From assembly GCF_008830225.1 (NCBI RefSeq), contig NZ_WAIE01000002.1, positions 310,001 to 374,000 of the forward strand: DNA of 64,000 nt, read 5' to 3'. The DNA comes from Pseudodesulfovibrio senegalensis (GTDB lineage Bacteria > Desulfobacterota > Desulfovibrionia > Desulfovibrionales > Desulfovibrionaceae). Shown in pieces: positions 34,750 to 42,697 of this stretch; positions within the stretch are counted from its first letter, which is position 1, and each line of letters begins with the position of its first letter. The notes under the pieces are model-generated. The model was not told the DNA's origin and did not search any database. It saw only the letters and a program-made list of their open reading frames with translations. Position numbers and translations under genes: made by a program.

Positions 34750-34814
34750 ACAGTGTGTATAGCCGCCGGTCCATGGTGTCAATGCCTTTCAACCTCAGCC
34801 CTTGCGGTGTGTGC

Positions 34815-35666
34815 ATGATCGATACGCTCAGTTTTGCCCATTCTCCCTGTCCCAACGACACGTTCATTTTTCACGCCTTGAATGCGGGGCTGGTTCCCGG
34901 TCCGTGCCTTGATATGGACGTGCGTTTGGCGGACATTGAGGAGTTGAACTCCATTGCCGCGCACGAACTGGCCGACGTGGTCAAGGTCTCGGTGGCGGCG
35001 GTGGCAGGATTGCTGGACAGGTATGTGGTTCTGACTGCGGGCGGGGCGTTGGGGCGCGGCGTTGGGCCTGTGTTGGTCTCCGGTTCCGGCTGCACCGTGC
35101 CGGATCTTGATGGTCAGCCCGTGGCAATCCCGGGTTTCCATACCACGGCGAATCTGCTGTTCGGCCTGTTTTGCAAGCAGCAGGGCATTGCTCCCGAACT
35201 CACGGAGTTGGTTTACGATCAGGTCATGCCCGGCGTGAGCAACGGCCGGGTCCGGGCCGGGGTGGTTATTCATGAGGGTCGTTTTACCTTTGCGGCCCAC
35301 GGCCTGCAAAAGCTTATGGACCTCGGCCAGTGGTGGGAGCAGTATACCGGATTGCCCCTGCCGCTGGGATGCATCATGGTCCGTCGTTCGCTGGGCATGG
35401 GCGTGGCGCGCGCAGTAGACCGGGCCATTCGGGCCAGCCTTGAATACGCGTGGGCCAATCCCGATGCCTCGCGAGAGTATGTGCGCGAGCATGCGCAGGA
35501 AATGCAGGACGAGGTCATCGACCGCCATATCAGGACCTTTGTGACCGATTACAGCCTTGACGTGGGAGCCGAGGGAGAGGGAGCCATCATGGCACTTCTT
35601 GAAGAGGCCTGCCGCATGGACGGCAATTCCTTGCCGGACCTTCCGATTTTCGTTCCCGGCAAATAG
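34815..35666 (+). CDS. mqnD: 1,4-dihydroxy-6-naphthoate synthase
   Basis: MqnD converts the cyclic futalosine intermediate to 1,4-dihydroxy-6-naphthoate, the naphthoquinone precursor. The product is 283 residues from the ATG giving MIDTLSFAHSPCPNDTFIFH, the family N-terminus. In-frame ATGs at 34755, 34773 and 34782 would add up to 20 residues. The motif LGCIMVRRSLG is present. No strong ribosome-binding site is seen before 34815. It ends 3 bp from the convergent methyltransferase. Confidence 0.93.
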   Translation: MIDTLSFAHSPCPNDTFIFHALNAGLVPGPCLDMDVRLADIEELNSIAAHELADVVKVSVAAVAGLLDRYVVLTAGGALGRGVGPVLVSGSGCTVPDLDGQPVAIPGFHTTANLLFGLFCKQQGIAPELTELVYDQVMPGVSNGRVRAGVVIHEGRFTFAAHGLQKLMDLGQWWEQYTGLPLPLGCIMVRRSLGMGVARAVDRAIRASLEYAWANPDASREYVREHAQEMQDEVIDRHIRTFVTDYSLDVGAEGEGAIMALLEEACRMDGNSLPDLPIFVPGK

Positions 35667-35669
35667 GGT

Positions 35670-36440
35670 TCAGGGCAGCAGCAACAGACAGTCGCCCGGG
35701 TCCGCATAGCCCCCGCCGTGCAGGAATCGCCGTACGTCCGGTGCCGGGATGATTTCCCGGGCAGTGACCCGGAACGCGGCGTCGTATCCTCGGAACGCGT
35801 GCAATATCGTGGCGGTCTTGGCGCGAACATAGTCGTTCCGCTGTTCGTCGTTCATATCCAGCCCGAGGTTGTGCGGATGCAGCGAAAGCAGCACGGTGGG
35901 CTTTCGGTCGGTGATGAAGTCGCCCATGGCCGGGATGGTTTCGTATTCGCCGCCCTCAATGTCCATTTTCACGAATTCCACAGCGTTCAGTTCATCGGCG
36001 AAGAGCCGGGCCGCATCCACGGCCGGAACCTCGAACGTGGTATCGCCGTGGTCCAGCAAGGTGGAGGATTCGCTCATTCCGGCCTGTCCGGGCGAGGTCA
36101 TGGAAACGGTCCCGTCAAAATCGGTGAGCGCGGCCCTGTGCAGCTCGATGTTTCGTGCCAGTTCCGGATTCAGGGCCAGGTTGGCTTCCAGTGCCTCGAA
36201 TGCCGTATGGTCCGGTTCAAAGGCGTGCACCGTGCCCGCGATGTGGGCGGCAAAAAGCGCGGTGGGACCGATCCATGCCCCCACGTCGGCCACGGTTGAT
36301 CCAGGCCGGATGTGTTTTTCAAAGACTTGAAAAGTAGCGGGTTCCCAACGGTTTGCGGCCAGCAGGTTCCAGAATTTTTCCAGCTTTGGTTCCACATGGG
36401 CGGCAAAGGAACGCCCCGACACGGTGAATGTCTTTTGCAT
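35670..36440 (-). CDS. FkbM family methyltransferase
   Basis: The product is 256 residues. It has a SAM-binding Rossmann motif I (STVADVGAWIGPTALFAA), motif II acidic residue (VHAFEPDHTAFEALEANL) and the FkbM-type segment VEFVKMDIEGGEYETIP. Such enzymes methylate hydroxyl groups on sugars or small molecules; the substrate is unknown here. The start used is the ATG of MQKTFTVSG; a longer frame runs upstream into the transporter gene. It lies 31 bp after the EamA gene and may share its transcript. Confidence 0.85.
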   Translation of the reverse strand: MQKTFTVSGRSFAAHVEPKLEKFWNLLAANRWEPATFQVFEKHIRPGSTVADVGAWIGPTALFAAHIAGTVHAFEPDHTAFEALEANLALNPELARNIELHRAALTDFDGTVSMTSPGQAGMSESSTLLDHGDTTFEVPAVDAARLFADELNAVEFVKMDIEGGEYETIPAMGDFITDRKPTVLLSLHPHNLGLDMNDEQRNDYVRAKTATILHAFRGYDAAFRVTAREIIPAPDVRRFLHGGGYADPGDCLLLLP

Positions 36441-36471
36441 GCCGTGGATATGGCATGAAAAACGACGGTTG

Positions 36472-37365
36472 TCAGCTTTGGTTTTTGTTTTTCCCCTGGC
36501 TGTGCCAGACCCCGGCAAGCACCAATCCGCAGCATGCGTATTGCAGTAGGCTCAGGCGTTCGCCCAGCAGCAACCAGCTCAGCAGCAGGGTGAAAACCGG
36601 AATGAGGTTGATGAATGCGGATGCCTGCCCGGCCGGAAGGCGGCTCATGCCCACGTTGTAGAGCCCGTAGCCGCCGACAGTGACCACAATGCCCAGAAAG
36701 ACGATGGTGCCGATGCCTACAGGGTCGAAGACCACCGGAGGTACGGTGGTCGGCAGGAACAGCAGTGGGAAAAAGAAGACCGTACCCACGGCGGCCTGAA
36801 CCATTGTCAGGAACCACGGGTTGTAGCGGTCACTGAGGAATTTGAGCGTGATCATGTATCCTGTGGTGCAGACCATGGCCATGAATTCCAGAAAGTTGCC
36901 CAGAACCGGGTTGGGGGCGTTGTCTGTCTTTTCCGACAACAGGGAGAGCAGTGCAGCCCCGGCAATGGCCATGATGAACCCGGTGGCCGTGCGGCGCGTG
37001 AACGGTTCCTTGAGGATGAATCGTGCGGCGATCGCGACCATGAGCGGGGCCATGGCGCAGATCATGCCAGCCTGTGAGGCTTCCGTGTACTGCAGGGCCG
37101 AAGACTCGAATATGAAATAGAGGCCGGGTTCGCATATGCTCATGAACAGCAGCAGTTTCCAGTCGCCGGGCCTGTAGTTCACGTTGCTGAAATTGCGGCT
37201 GAAAGCGATCAGGCACAGGCATCCCAACAGCATGCGGAAAAAAAGCACGACCATGGGGTCGTAGATGCTGAAGGCGATCTTGAGCGCAGGAAACGAGCTG
37301 GCCCAGAAAAGTGCTGCGAGAAGCAGGGCAGCGTATGCGGCTGGCCTGCCGTGCAAAAGGGTCAT
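36472..37365 (-). CDS. EamA/DMT family transporter
   Basis: The product is 297 residues with about ten hydrophobic segments in two EamA repeats. Typical features are ALFWASSFPALKIAFS at the start, the end of repeat one near KEPFTRRTATGFIMAIAGAA, and ASAFINLIPVFTLLLSWLLLGE in repeat two. These permeases export or exchange metabolites; the substrate is unknown. The start MTLLHGRPAAYA is preceded by AAGGAATG, favoured over an ATG 20 codons upstream. Confidence 0.9.
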   Translation of the reverse strand: MTLLHGRPAAYAALLLAALFWASSFPALKIAFSIYDPMVVLFFRMLLGCLCLIAFSRNFSNVNYRPGDWKLLLFMSICEPGLYFIFESSALQYTEASQAGMICAMAPLMVAIAARFILKEPFTRRTATGFIMAIAGAALLSLLSEKTDNAPNPVLGNFLEFMAMVCTTGYMITLKFLSDRYNPWFLTMVQAAVGTVFFFPLLFLPTTVPPVVFDPVGIGTIVFLGIVVTVGGYGLYNVGMSRLPAGQASAFINLIPVFTLLLSWLLLGERLSLLQYACCGLVLAGVWHSQGKNKNQS

Positions 37366-37451
37366 GAGGCATTCCTTGTACGGTAGACTGTTTGACGCGG
37401 CAGCAATACCATTGCGTCCCGTCAAAGGACAGTGATTTCGAACCGGTAAAT

Positions 37452-37491
37452 AAAAAAGGCACCCGGAGTGTTCCGGATGCCTTTTCTTTTT
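37452..37491 (-). terminator. Intrinsic terminator after the small cysteine-rich gene
   Basis: On the minus strand GGCATCCGGA-ACAC-TCCGGGTGCC forms a 10-bp stem with one mismatch and is followed by TTTTTTATTT. It lies 15 bp after the stop of the gene at 37507. The A/T tracts on both sides could allow weak action on the plus strand too. Confidence 0.8.
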
Positions 37492-37506
37492 GAAGAAAGG
37501 TGATGG

Positions 37507-37770
37507 TCAGCGGCAGACAGCCAGCAGGTTGAAGGGCTTGTAGCCGTTGTCCGGGTTTTCCGCATAACGGCAGCCGAGGTTGGAATCGTCACGCTTGTTG
37601 GTGATGTCATCATCGGATCCGTCGTAGTGCGGACAGTCGTTGTTGTTGCACACGAGAATGACTCCCCATCCTGACTGGGGCGGAGCCACCCACGGTTCCA
37701 GAGGCGTGTTGCAGTGCGGGCACACGCGGTCTTCGAGTTCGGTGGTCACACCGGCGTATGTATGTTTCAC
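37507..37770 (-). CDS. Small cysteine-rich (zinc-ribbon-like) protein
   Basis: The product is 87 residues, not assigned to a family I can name with certainty. Cysteines at 17, 20, 41 and 46 form C-x2-C...C-x4-C, the spacing of Ogr/Delta-type zinc fingers; further cysteines are at 67 and 86. The start is a GTG with an excellent AGGAGGAA box 6 bp upstream, which supports real translation. It has its own terminator and no operon partner closer than darP (69 bp upstream). A DNA- or RNA-binding role is only a guess. Confidence 0.85.
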   Translation of the reverse strand: MKHTYAGVTTELEDRVCPHCNTPLEPWVAPPQSGWGVILVCNNNDCPHYDGSDDDITNKRDDSNLGCRYAENPDNGYKPFNLLAVCR

Positions 37771-37839
37771 GGAAGTTCCTCCTGCGGTTGATGAACGTCG
37801 TTTGTTTACCGCATCAATGTAAGACCTGGATCGGCCGCG

Positions 37840-38370
37840 TCAAGCCCGGGATTCGGTTTCGGCCTGCTGTGCTTCGTTTTGGTCGCGCAACAGTCGGAAC
37901 AGTTCCCGGAAGGCCTTGGGTTTTGCCCCGGTGTCCCGCTCCTTGCGCGCGTTGCGCACGATCTGGCGGAACCGCTGGCCATCCATGTCGGGGAACCGCT
38001 CGAACAGTTCCTCCACCAATGCATCGTCACCGCCCACGAGCGCGTCCCGCCATTGCTCCACCTGATGGAATTCTCTGGTGGTGGCATCGCGTCCGCTGCG
38101 GATGTCGTCCAGATAGGCCCGAATCGGTCCGGTATCCACGTCGCGCATGATTTTTCCCACATATTGGGAGTGGCGGCGTTTGGCCTCATGCTTTTTCAGG
38201 CTCTTGGCAAAGAGGATTTCCTTTTCGAGCAACGGTGGCAGGCCGGCCTTGCGAATCTGGTCCGTGCTGAGCGCGGCCAGTTCGTCGCCCATCTTCTGCA
38301 GGGCGGCCATGTGTTTTTTCATCTGGGTCCGGCTGGGCCGGTCCTCATGCTGGTCGTTTTGATGCGGCAT
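37840..38370 (-). CDS. darP: Ribosome biogenesis factor DarP (YjgA/DUF615 family)
   Basis: The family promotes late 50S assembly in E. coli. The product is 176 residues, highly charged and helical, with EDRPSRTQMKKHMAALQKMG at the N-terminus and LPLEKE-like LPPLLEKEILFAKSLKKHEA next, as in YjgA. The start MPHQNDQHE follows CGGAGGAAGC, favoured over an in-frame ATG 15 codons upstream. The family assignment is confident from these blocks; function is carried over from E. coli. Confidence 0.85.
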   Translation of the reverse strand: MPHQNDQHEDRPSRTQMKKHMAALQKMGDELAALSTDQIRKAGLPPLLEKEILFAKSLKKHEAKRRHSQYVGKIMRDVDTGPIRAYLDDIRSGRDATTREFHQVEQWRDALVGGDDALVEELFERFPDMDGQRFRQIVRNARKERDTGAKPKAFRELFRLLRDQNEAQQAETESRA

Positions 38371-38489
38371 GCTTCCTCCGCGCGCTCTGTTACATGCTCG
38401 GGACCGGACTGGCAAGTCGGTACGCCCGGGCCTGTGCGCAACACAGGTTCACCTTTTTTCGGCCCGTGTCCGTGTCCGAGAGCCGAGAA

Positions 38490-41189
38490 TCACTGCCTTC
38501 GTGCGTCGCGCCGCTTGTCCATTTCCACAAGCAGAAAGACAATCACGCCGCAGGCCAGCACCTTGAACCAGCCGAACAGGGATATGGGCGCGCTGCCGAA
38601 CACCGTGTTCATGAACGGGACATATGTGTATGCGAGTTGCAGCAAAAACGAGAACAGGAACCCGCCTATGACCCACGGATTGCTCATTATGCCGAGATCA
38701 AAGGGGGAGCGCTCGAACGAGCGTGAGTTGAAGAGGTAGAACGCCTCCACAGCCACGAAAACGTTGACCGCCATGGTCCGGGCTTCTTCGATGGTCGCTC
38801 CGGTGAGGACTTCCAGCTTGAAAAGACCAAAGGCCGAGGCCAGCAGCAACAGGCTGACCATGGCCACCCGCCGGATGATGACCTTGTCCCAGAGGGGTTT
38901 GTCCGGCCGGCGGGGCGGGCGGTTCATGATGCCCTTTTCCTTTGGTTCGAATGCCAGCATCATGCCCAGACTGCCTGCCGTGGTCATGTTGATCCACAAT
39001 ATCTGTACCGGCAGGATGGGCAGGGTGGCGCCGAACAGTATGGCCGCGAGGATGACGAGCCCTTCACCCGCGTTGGTGGGCAGGGTCCAGGCAATGAACT
39101 TGGTCAGGTTTGCGAAAACACCCCTGCCTTCTTCCACGGCGGCCTCGATGGTGGCGAAATTGTCGTCCGTGAGCACCATGTCCGCCGCTTCCTTTGCGGC
39201 CTCGGTGCCGCTTTGGCCCATGGCTATGCCGATGTTCGCCTGCCTGAGGGCCGGGGAGTCGTTGACCCCATCGCCGGTCATGGCGCAGATTTCACCCTGT
39301 GACTGCAGAGCCATGACCAGTCTGAGTTTCTGCTCCGGCGAAACACGCGCAAAGACCGAAACCTCACGCACGTCCTCCATGAGCTCGGTGTCGGACATGT
39401 CTGCGATTTCCCTGCCGGTCAGCACCCTGCAACTATTCGATTTGACGCATTCGGACCGTTCCAGTCCCAACATGTTGCCGATGGCCTGCGCCGTTACCGC
39501 GTGGTCGCCTGTGATCATTTTCACGTCCACGCCCGCCCTGTGGCAGTTGTTGATGGCTTCTTTGACTTCCGTGCGTGGAGGGTCGATCATGCCCTGAAGC
39601 CCCAGGAATTCCATGTTTGATTCCAGGCTGTGCTTGTCGAAGGAGTCGGGGTCGGCAATGCGCTTGCGCGCCAGAGCCAGAACACGCAATCCTTTGGACG
39701 CAAGGGTTATCTGCGTGTCGTTGATTTCGTTCTTGTCTGGAGTGGCCGAGGTGCCGTCAGGACCAAGGGCCGCGTTGCAGCGGGCGAGGATTACTTCCAC
39801 GGCCCCCTTCATATAGGCGATATGGCCGTCCGGCCCCTTGTGCAGGGTGGCCATGTATTGAAGGTCCGATTCAAAGGGGATTGCGCTTACACGGGGGTGG
39901 GAGCGGGATTCGGTTGCCTGGTCCAGCCCGCCCTTGGCAGCGGCAACCAGCAGGGCGGCCTCTGTGGGATCTCCCTGAATGGTGGTTTTGCCTTCGGATT
40001 CCTTCAGGTCCGCATCGTTACAGAGCATGCCCGCCCGCAGGCATTCCTGCAAGACTGTTTCCGATTCACGGGTTGCGCCGTTCTGTGGGGTGATGACGCC
40101 TTCTGTGTCGTACCCCGAGCCGGAAACCGCATACGATGCCTGACCGCAGTATATTGCCTGCACGGTCATTTCGTTGCGGGTCAGGGTTCCGGTTTTATCC
40201 GAGCAGATCACCGTGGTGCCGCCAAGGGTTTCCACGGCGGGCAGCTTGCGGATGATGGCCCGCTTTTCGGCCATGCGCGAAACGCCGAGCGCGAGGATGA
40301 CCGTGATGGCAGCGGGCAGGCCTTCGGGGATGGCCCCGACCGCAAGGGCTACGGCGGCCATGAGCATTTCCGTTGCCGGTTCGTCGCGAAGTACGCCGAA
40401 AACAAAGGCGAATCCTGCAAGGAAGAGGATGGCCACCAGCAGGATGTGGCTGAAGTGAGCAATCTTCCGTGTCAGGGGAGTCATGATGTCCTGCGCGGAT
40501 TCCACCAGGCCGGAAATGCGGCCCAGTTCGGTGTTGCCGCCTGTTGCCACCACGACGCCGCGCCCCTGTCCGTAGCTGACAATGGTCCCGGCGTAGGCCA
40601 TGCCGTGCCGGTCTGCGAGCACTGCGTCCTTGGGCGATTCGTTGCTGTTCTTGTTGGTGGGAATGGATTCTCCCGTGAGTGTGGATTCATCCACGCGAAG
40701 TTCCCAGCTTTGCACGATACGCATATCTGCAGGGATTTTGTCACCGGAGCCGAGCAGCACCACGTCTCCCGGCACGAGTTGGGATGCGTCCATGGTCTGT
40801 TTGGTGCCGCCGCGAATCACCGTGGCTTGAACCCGCATGGACGAGGCAAGGGCGCTGAGTGCCCGCACCGCCTTGAGTTCCTGGAAAAAACCGGTCACTG
40901 CATTGACCAGAACCACGCCGAGAATGACGATGGAATCGACCCACTCGCCAAGGGCTGCGGTGATGATTCCTGATATGATGAGAATGTATATGAGCGGTTG
41001 ATGGAATTGCAGCAAAAACCGTTTCCAGGCAGGTTGCGTTTTTTTACTCGCAATGACGTTCTCGCCAAAATCCTTGAGACGGCTTTCTGTTTCAAATACG
41101 TCCAGCCCTTTTTCCGTATCCACATCAAGCAGCTCCGCTGCTTTTTCCGCTGTAATGTGATGCCAGCATTTATCCAGAAGTGTCTGCAT
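38490..41189 (-). CDS. P2-type cation-transporting ATPase
   Basis: The product is 899 residues from the ATG preceded by CAGGAGACC. All P-type motifs are present: TGES (172-175), phosphorylation site D331 in DKTGT, and the hinge MTGDGVNDSPAL. PEGLP in M4 (288-292) is as in SERCA and PacL pumps. In M6 the sequence WINMTTAGSLG keeps the Asn and Thr but has Ala where calcium pumps have the ligand Asp. The transported ion (Ca, Mn, Mg or monovalent) is therefore uncertain. It diverges from the PsiE-like gene. Confidence 0.9.
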   Translation of the reverse strand: MQTLLDKCWHHITAEKAAELLDVDTEKGLDVFETESRLKDFGENVIASKKTQPAWKRFLLQFHQPLIYILIISGIITAALGEWVDSIVILGVVLVNAVTGFFQELKAVRALSALASSMRVQATVIRGGTKQTMDASQLVPGDVVLLGSGDKIPADMRIVQSWELRVDESTLTGESIPTNKNSNESPKDAVLADRHGMAYAGTIVSYGQGRGVVVATGGNTELGRISGLVESAQDIMTPLTRKIAHFSHILLVAILFLAGFAFVFGVLRDEPATEMLMAAVALAVGAIPEGLPAAITVILALGVSRMAEKRAIIRKLPAVETLGGTTVICSDKTGTLTRNEMTVQAIYCGQASYAVSGSGYDTEGVITPQNGATRESETVLQECLRAGMLCNDADLKESEGKTTIQGDPTEAALLVAAAKGGLDQATESRSHPRVSAIPFESDLQYMATLHKGPDGHIAYMKGAVEVILARCNAALGPDGTSATPDKNEINDTQITLASKGLRVLALARKRIADPDSFDKHSLESNMEFLGLQGMIDPPRTEVKEAINNCHRAGVDVKMITGDHAVTAQAIGNMLGLERSECVKSNSCRVLTGREIADMSDTELMEDVREVSVFARVSPEQKLRLVMALQSQGEICAMTGDGVNDSPALRQANIGIAMGQSGTEAAKEAADMVLTDDNFATIEAAVEEGRGVFANLTKFIAWTLPTNAGEGLVILAAILFGATLPILPVQILWINMTTAGSLGMMLAFEPKEKGIMNRPPRRPDKPLWDKVIIRRVAMVSLLLLASAFGLFKLEVLTGATIEEARTMAVNVFVAVEAFYLFNSRSFERSPFDLGIMSNPWVIGGFLFSFLLQLAYTYVPFMNTVFGSAPISLFGWFKVLACGVIVFLLVEMDKRRDARRQ

Positions 41190-41259
41190 GTCGGTCTCCT
41201 GTTTATCGGGGTGCACCGGGCAGGGCGCATGGTTCATCCATTTTGAGATTGAAACATAT

Positions 41260-41269
41260 TTTCCGGAAA
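41260..41269 (+). promoter_or_regulatory. Perfect palindrome upstream of the cation ATPase
   Basis: TTTCCGGAAA is a perfect 10-bp palindrome 71 bp upstream of the ATPase start, next to a minus-strand TTGACC (41270-41275) that could be its -35 box. It may be an operator of the ATPase or of the divergent PsiE-like unit. Confidence 0.25.
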
Positions 41270-41315
41270 GGTCAAGGGCGATCGAATTCTCGTTATATGG
41301 AAGTCTGCATGCACA

Positions 41316-41344
41316 TTGACAATCCTTCCTGTTCACGAAATAGT
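41316..41344 (+). promoter_or_regulatory. Candidate promoter of the PsiE-like/secreted protein pair
   Basis: TTGACA (41316-41321) is followed after 17 bp by AATAGT (41339-41344), which matches four of six -10 positions. It lies 65 bp upstream of the GTG start of the PsiE-like gene. Confidence 0.4.
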
Positions 41345-41408
41345 GCTATGAAATGTAAACTGCAATTTTCCGATAGTTCGGGCTCGGACCGGGCCGCAGG
41401 GGGGAATA

Positions 41409-41921
41409 GTGTTCTTTTGCGATCACAAGAAATATTCGCATGAAAACGAAGACGGATTCATCCGTTTTCTTTGGAAGACCATACGACTCTGTGTCCGCGT
41501 TCTGGCCGCGCTCATGACGCTGGTTATTGTCTGGGGCATTTTCGATGTGGTTTACGTGTTGTATCAGCGCATGACCACGCCGCCGTATTTTTTGCTGGAC
41601 ATCAACGACATATTGGCCACGTTCGGTGCCTTCATGGCCGTGCTCATAGCCATCGAAATTTTTGCCAACATCGTTATCTATCTCCAGTCGGAGATGATTC
41701 ATCTCCGGCTCGTGATTTCCACGGCACTGATGGCTGCGGCACGAAAGGTCATCGTGCTTGATTATTCCGTGAACAATTATCAGGAAGTTCTGGCCGTGGG
41801 CTGTGTCATCCTTGCACTGGCCGTGTGTTATTGGCTGATAGTACTTTCTGCCCGGCATCAGGACCAAGACGACACCGTAAACCAAAAGGCGGAACAGCCT
41901 TTCCAAAGGAGTGAACAATGA
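41409..41921 (+). CDS. PsiE-like inner membrane protein
   Basis: The product is 170 residues from a GTG start behind a purine-rich GGGGGGAA box. It has four hydrophobic segments: about 22-46 (RVLAALMTLVIVWGIFDVVYVL), 62-90 (INDILATFGAFMAVLIAIEI region), 100-115 and 128-148. The block around IEIFANIVIYLQ and LDYSVNN resembles phosphate-starvation-inducible PsiE proteins, whose biochemical role is unknown. The stop overlaps the next ATG (ATGA), so it is co-translated with a secreted protein. Confidence 0.8.
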   Translation: MFFCDHKKYSHENEDGFIRFLWKTIRLCVRVLAALMTLVIVWGIFDVVYVLYQRMTTPPYFLLDINDILATFGAFMAVLIAIEIFANIVIYLQSEMIHLRLVISTALMAAARKVIVLDYSVNNYQEVLAVGCVILALAVCYWLIVLSARHQDQDDTVNQKAEQPFQRSEQ

Positions 41922-42412
41922 AGACTGGAAGAATCGTACTCGTCACGTTTGTGATCATGTGCTGCCTGGCCTCTGCCGCACTTGCGGATACGAGCAATGT
42001 TCTGGCCGACAAGCAGAAGGTCAAGACCTTCCTGACCGCCGACAAGGACAAGAAAACCTCGTTTTACACGGCAAAATGGGGTGACACATTCAAGAATTGC
42101 CGAGGAAATGACGTTTCGGTCAAGGTCGTTGCTGCGGCGGTGCGCCAAAGTGCATCATCCTATTCCTATGTATGGCGCGACATCTATACCCGCACCAGCC
42201 AGACCGATCTCATGGTGGAACTGTACATTGATTCCAAAAAAGTGCTGCTGGTGGAAAATCCGGAAAGAACCGGCATCGCCTTCGACCACATCCTGCCCGG
42301 CGGTGAAAGTCTCGAGGTGGTTGTGGACGGTTCCGAATATTCCACAAGCATGACCTTCGACGTCCGCGTGGTGAGTGATGCGCCTTCGCTGGAGAGCATG
42401 TGCGGCCTGTAA
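41918..42412 (+). CDS. Secreted protein of unknown function
   Basis: The product is 164 residues with a signal peptide (about 1-23, cleavage after ASAALA in front of DTSNV). The mature protein is mostly predicted beta strands, with two Cys (CRGN and SMCGL) that could form a disulfide. I recognise no family. It overlaps the PsiE-like gene by 4 bp, sits after an AAAGGAG box and has its own terminator. A periplasmic partner of the membrane protein is the natural inference. Confidence 0.85.
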   Translation: MKTGRIVLVTFVIMCCLASAALADTSNVLADKQKVKTFLTADKDKKTSFYTAKWGDTFKNCRGNDVSVKVVAAAVRQSASSYSYVWRDIYTRTSQTDLMVELYIDSKKVLLVENPERTGIAFDHILPGGESLEVVVDGSEYSTSMTFDVRVVSDAPSLESMCGL

Positions 42413-42437
42413 ATTGACATGGATGAGTTGCAAACCA

Positions 42438-42468
42438 AAAACCCCGGCCATCAGGCCGGGGTTTTTTT
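42438..42468 (+). terminator. Intrinsic terminator after the secreted-protein gene
   Basis: CCCCGGCC (42442-42449) pairs with GGCCGGGG (42454-42461) around loop ATCA. A4 precedes it and T7 follows. It ends the PsiE-like/secreted protein transcript. Confidence 0.9.
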
Positions 42469-42488
42469 GTCGTGCGAAAAAAGTCACG

Positions 42489-42522
42489 AAAAAAGGGCTG
42501 CAACCTGTGTTGCAGCCCTTTT
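42489..42522 (-). terminator. Intrinsic terminator of tRNA-Leu
   Basis: A perfect 10-bp stem (42495-42504 with 42509-42518: GGGCTGCAAC / GTTGCAGCCC) with a 4-nt loop is followed on the minus strand by T6. It lies 7 bp after the CCA end of the tRNA gene. Confidence 0.85.
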
Positions 42523-42528
42523 GATTTC

Positions 42529-42615
42529 TGGTGCCGAAGAGAAGACTCGAACTTCCACGCCCGTGAAGGCACATGGTCCTGAACCATGCGTGTCTACCAA
42601 TTCCACCACTTCGGC
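42529..42615 (-). tRNA. tRNA-Leu (anticodon CAG)
   Basis: The 87-nt minus-strand gene has acceptor arms GCCGAAG and CTTCGGC, discriminator A and an encoded CCA. The anticodon stem CATGG/CCATG encloses TTCAGGA, so the anticodon is CAG, reading CTG leucine codons. A long variable arm (GTGCCTTCACGGGCGT region) marks it as class II. T-arm GTTCGAGTC is present. A promoter and a terminator flank it. Confidence 0.96.
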
Positions 42616-42627
42616 TCGGCAGATGGG

Positions 42628-42656
42628 TTTATATATATGCCGGTTCTGCTTTGCAA
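42628..42656 (-). promoter_or_regulatory. Promoter of tRNA-Leu
   Basis: On the minus strand TTGCAA (42651-42656), 17 bp and TATAAA (42628-42633) form a strong promoter. The -10 box ends 12 bp before the mature 5' end of the tRNA. A run of A/T upstream (42657-42680) could act as an UP element. Confidence 0.75.
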
Positions 42657-42697
42657 GCTTTTTTTTCAGATTTTTTGCATTTGCCCGAAATGATAAG

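Noticed and set aside
35718-36299. Plus-strand frame antisense to the FkbM-type methyltransferase
   Set aside because: The minus-strand frame has clear SAM-binding motifs; the plus-strand translation has none.
38437-38468. Hairpin CCTGTG-CGCAA-CACAGG with downstream T6 as a plus-strand terminator
   Set aside because: No plus-strand gene ends upstream; both neighbouring genes are on the minus strand, and in that direction there is no T-run.
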